From: Bacillota bacterium
GTDB lineage: Bacteria > Bacillota > Desulfitobacteriia > Desulfitobacteriales > Desulfitobacteriaceae
Length of the DNA stretch: 5,220 nt
Direction of reading: 5' to 3'
Assembly: GCA_021849995.1 (NCBI GenBank)
Contig: JAJZSC010000281.1
Span: 1 to 5,220 of the forward strand
The notes under the pieces are model-generated. The model saw nothing but the letters and a program-made list of their open reading frames with translations, did no database searches and had not been told where the DNA came from. Position numbers and translations under genes: made by a program. Shown piece after piece: positions 4,675 through 5,220 of this stretch; position 1 is the first letter of the stretch; every line of letters starts with the position of its first letter.

Positions 4675-5104
4675 TGTTCTGCGTGAGCGTATGGGTTTGA
4701 CTTATGAGCAGGCCAGAGAAGCTTTGAACTTTGCCGGTGGGGATGTGATAAAAGCTCTGGCAAATCTGGAAAAATCCAAGACCCATTTAGGAGATGAGTT
4801 AAAACACAAGGGCTCAGACATTCTTCATAGTGTTAAAGAGAATATGGAGAAGTTGGGTCAAACTCAGATTAACTTCAAACGTCATAATAAAACTGTCTTT
4901 AGTATCTCCGCACCGCTTGGAGTTGCTGTTGCTTACACCATGTGGCAGCGGCCAGGCCTTCGCTTGCTGGGGCTCATTGGAGCAGCAAGTGCTGCGCTCA
5001 AGAACTATGAAGTAGAATTCGATACTGTTGCAGGACATAACCCAATCTATAAAAATAACCCTTCTGGAACAGCTGTTGATGGGGATTTTGAGTTAGGGAT
5101 ATAG
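4631..5104 (+). CDS. UBA/TS-N-like domain and DUF4342 protein, function unknown
   Basis: The 157-aa product has two parts. Residues about 11-48 (LEKIDVLRERMGLTYEQARE through GGDVIKALANLE) match the UBA/TS-N-like three-helix fold seen in EF-Ts and related proteins: an L-x-E-R-x-G start, E-A-R-E-A-L, and G-D-V-x-x-A-L. Residues about 60-133 resemble DUF4342: a charged stretch, a beta-like INFKRHNKTVFSISAPLG, then a hydrophobic segment (about 94-124) that could be membrane-associated, and the KNYEVEF ending. A Gly/Asn/Pro-containing tail follows. No catalytic motif is seen, and the function of the family is not known to me. Three ATGs start the frame; 4631 is chosen from the ribosome binding site. 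It overlaps recO by 44 nt, suggesting co-transcription and coupled translation. The domain calls come from remembered family patterns and are less certain than the enzyme calls. Confidence 0.75.
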   Translation: MMMSEVLWTELEKIDVLRERMGLTYEQAREALNFAGGDVIKALANLEKSKTHLGDELKHKGSDILHSVKENMEKLGQTQINFKRHNKTVFSISAPLGVAVAYTMWQRPGLRLLGLIGAASAALKNYEVEFDTVAGHNPIYKNNPSGTAVDGDFELGI

Positions 5105-5220
5105 GGTAGCCTTTCATGCCACTAACGCAGCACCATCAGATGATGAAAAACTAGACCTCTGGGTCGTCGGCAAGCTGCTAATGCTCCGGATCCTTCACCG
5201 CTAAATGTTCCTTTGTGGCA
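5105..5220. other. Terminal 116 bases without a supported gene
   Basis: All three + frames have stops. The longest open run (from 5107, about 32 codons) has no ribosome binding site or known motif, and the best reverse run (5220 back to 5122, 33 codons) is also unremarkable. Short complementary arms exist: GACC 5154-5157 with GGTC 5162-5165, GCAGC 5127-5131 with GCTGC 5174-5178, and TGCCAC 5117-5122 with GTGGCA at the window edge 5215-5220. There is no terminator T-run and no T-box or riboswitch core that I recognise. Confidence 0.4.

Noticed and set aside
4508..4786. A 92-aa reverse-strand frame across the recO/DUF4342 junction
   Set aside because: It is antisense to two supported genes, has no recognisable family and is probably a shadow.
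1..5220. CRISPR arrays, tRNAs, rRNAs, insertion sequences, defence genes
   Set aside because: Reading both strands showed no repeat-spacer pattern, tRNA-like fold, transposase motif or defence motif; the window is a conserved core operon.

Overview
The window is a stretch of conserved housekeeping genes, all on the + strand, from a low-to-mid GC Gram-positive bacterium (Firmicutes). The order pgpH–ybeY–dgkA–cdd–era–recO is the classic Firmicutes cluster. Two additions, deoC between era and recO and a UBA-like/DUF4342 gene after recO, fit the Desulfosporosinus/Desulfitobacterium side of the Clostridia. That placement is inferred from gene order and protein flavour, not from a search. Strong AGGAGG-type ribosome binding sites and several GTG/TTG starts also fit.

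Layout: 1-590 is the 3' end of pgpH (c-di-AMP phosphodiesterase, catalytic HD domain). 652-1164 is ybeY (rRNA maturation endonuclease). 1231-1638 is dgkA (undecaprenol/diacylglycerol kinase). 1635-2045 is cdd (cytidine deaminase). 2063-3082 is era (ribosome assembly GTPase). 3095-3739 is deoC (deoxyribose-phosphate aldolase). 3853-4674 is recO (recombination mediator). 4631-5104 is a small protein of unknown function with a UBA/TS-N-like domain and DUF4342. Bases 5105-5220 hold no gene I can support.

From pgpH to deoC the genes are tightly packed: dgkA/cdd overlap by 4 nt, cdd-era are 17 nt apart and era-deoC 12 nt apart. They probably form one transcript. The 113-nt gap before recO contains a perfect TATAAT -10 box embedded in a perfect 8-bp inverted repeat, so recO and the DUF4342 gene, which overlap by 44 nt, probably have their own and possibly regulated promoter.

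Functionally, YbeY and Era work on 16S rRNA maturation and 30S assembly. PgpH controls c-di-AMP. DgkA recycles lipid carrier for the envelope. Cdd and DeoC are two steps of deoxynucleoside salvage. RecO acts in RecFOR DNA repair. I do not see a new defence, mobile or biosynthetic system here. The most interesting signals are small: alternating hairpin arms over the ybeY start, the palindromic promoter before recO, an N-terminal extension on Era, and non-canonical residues in Cdd and DgkA.
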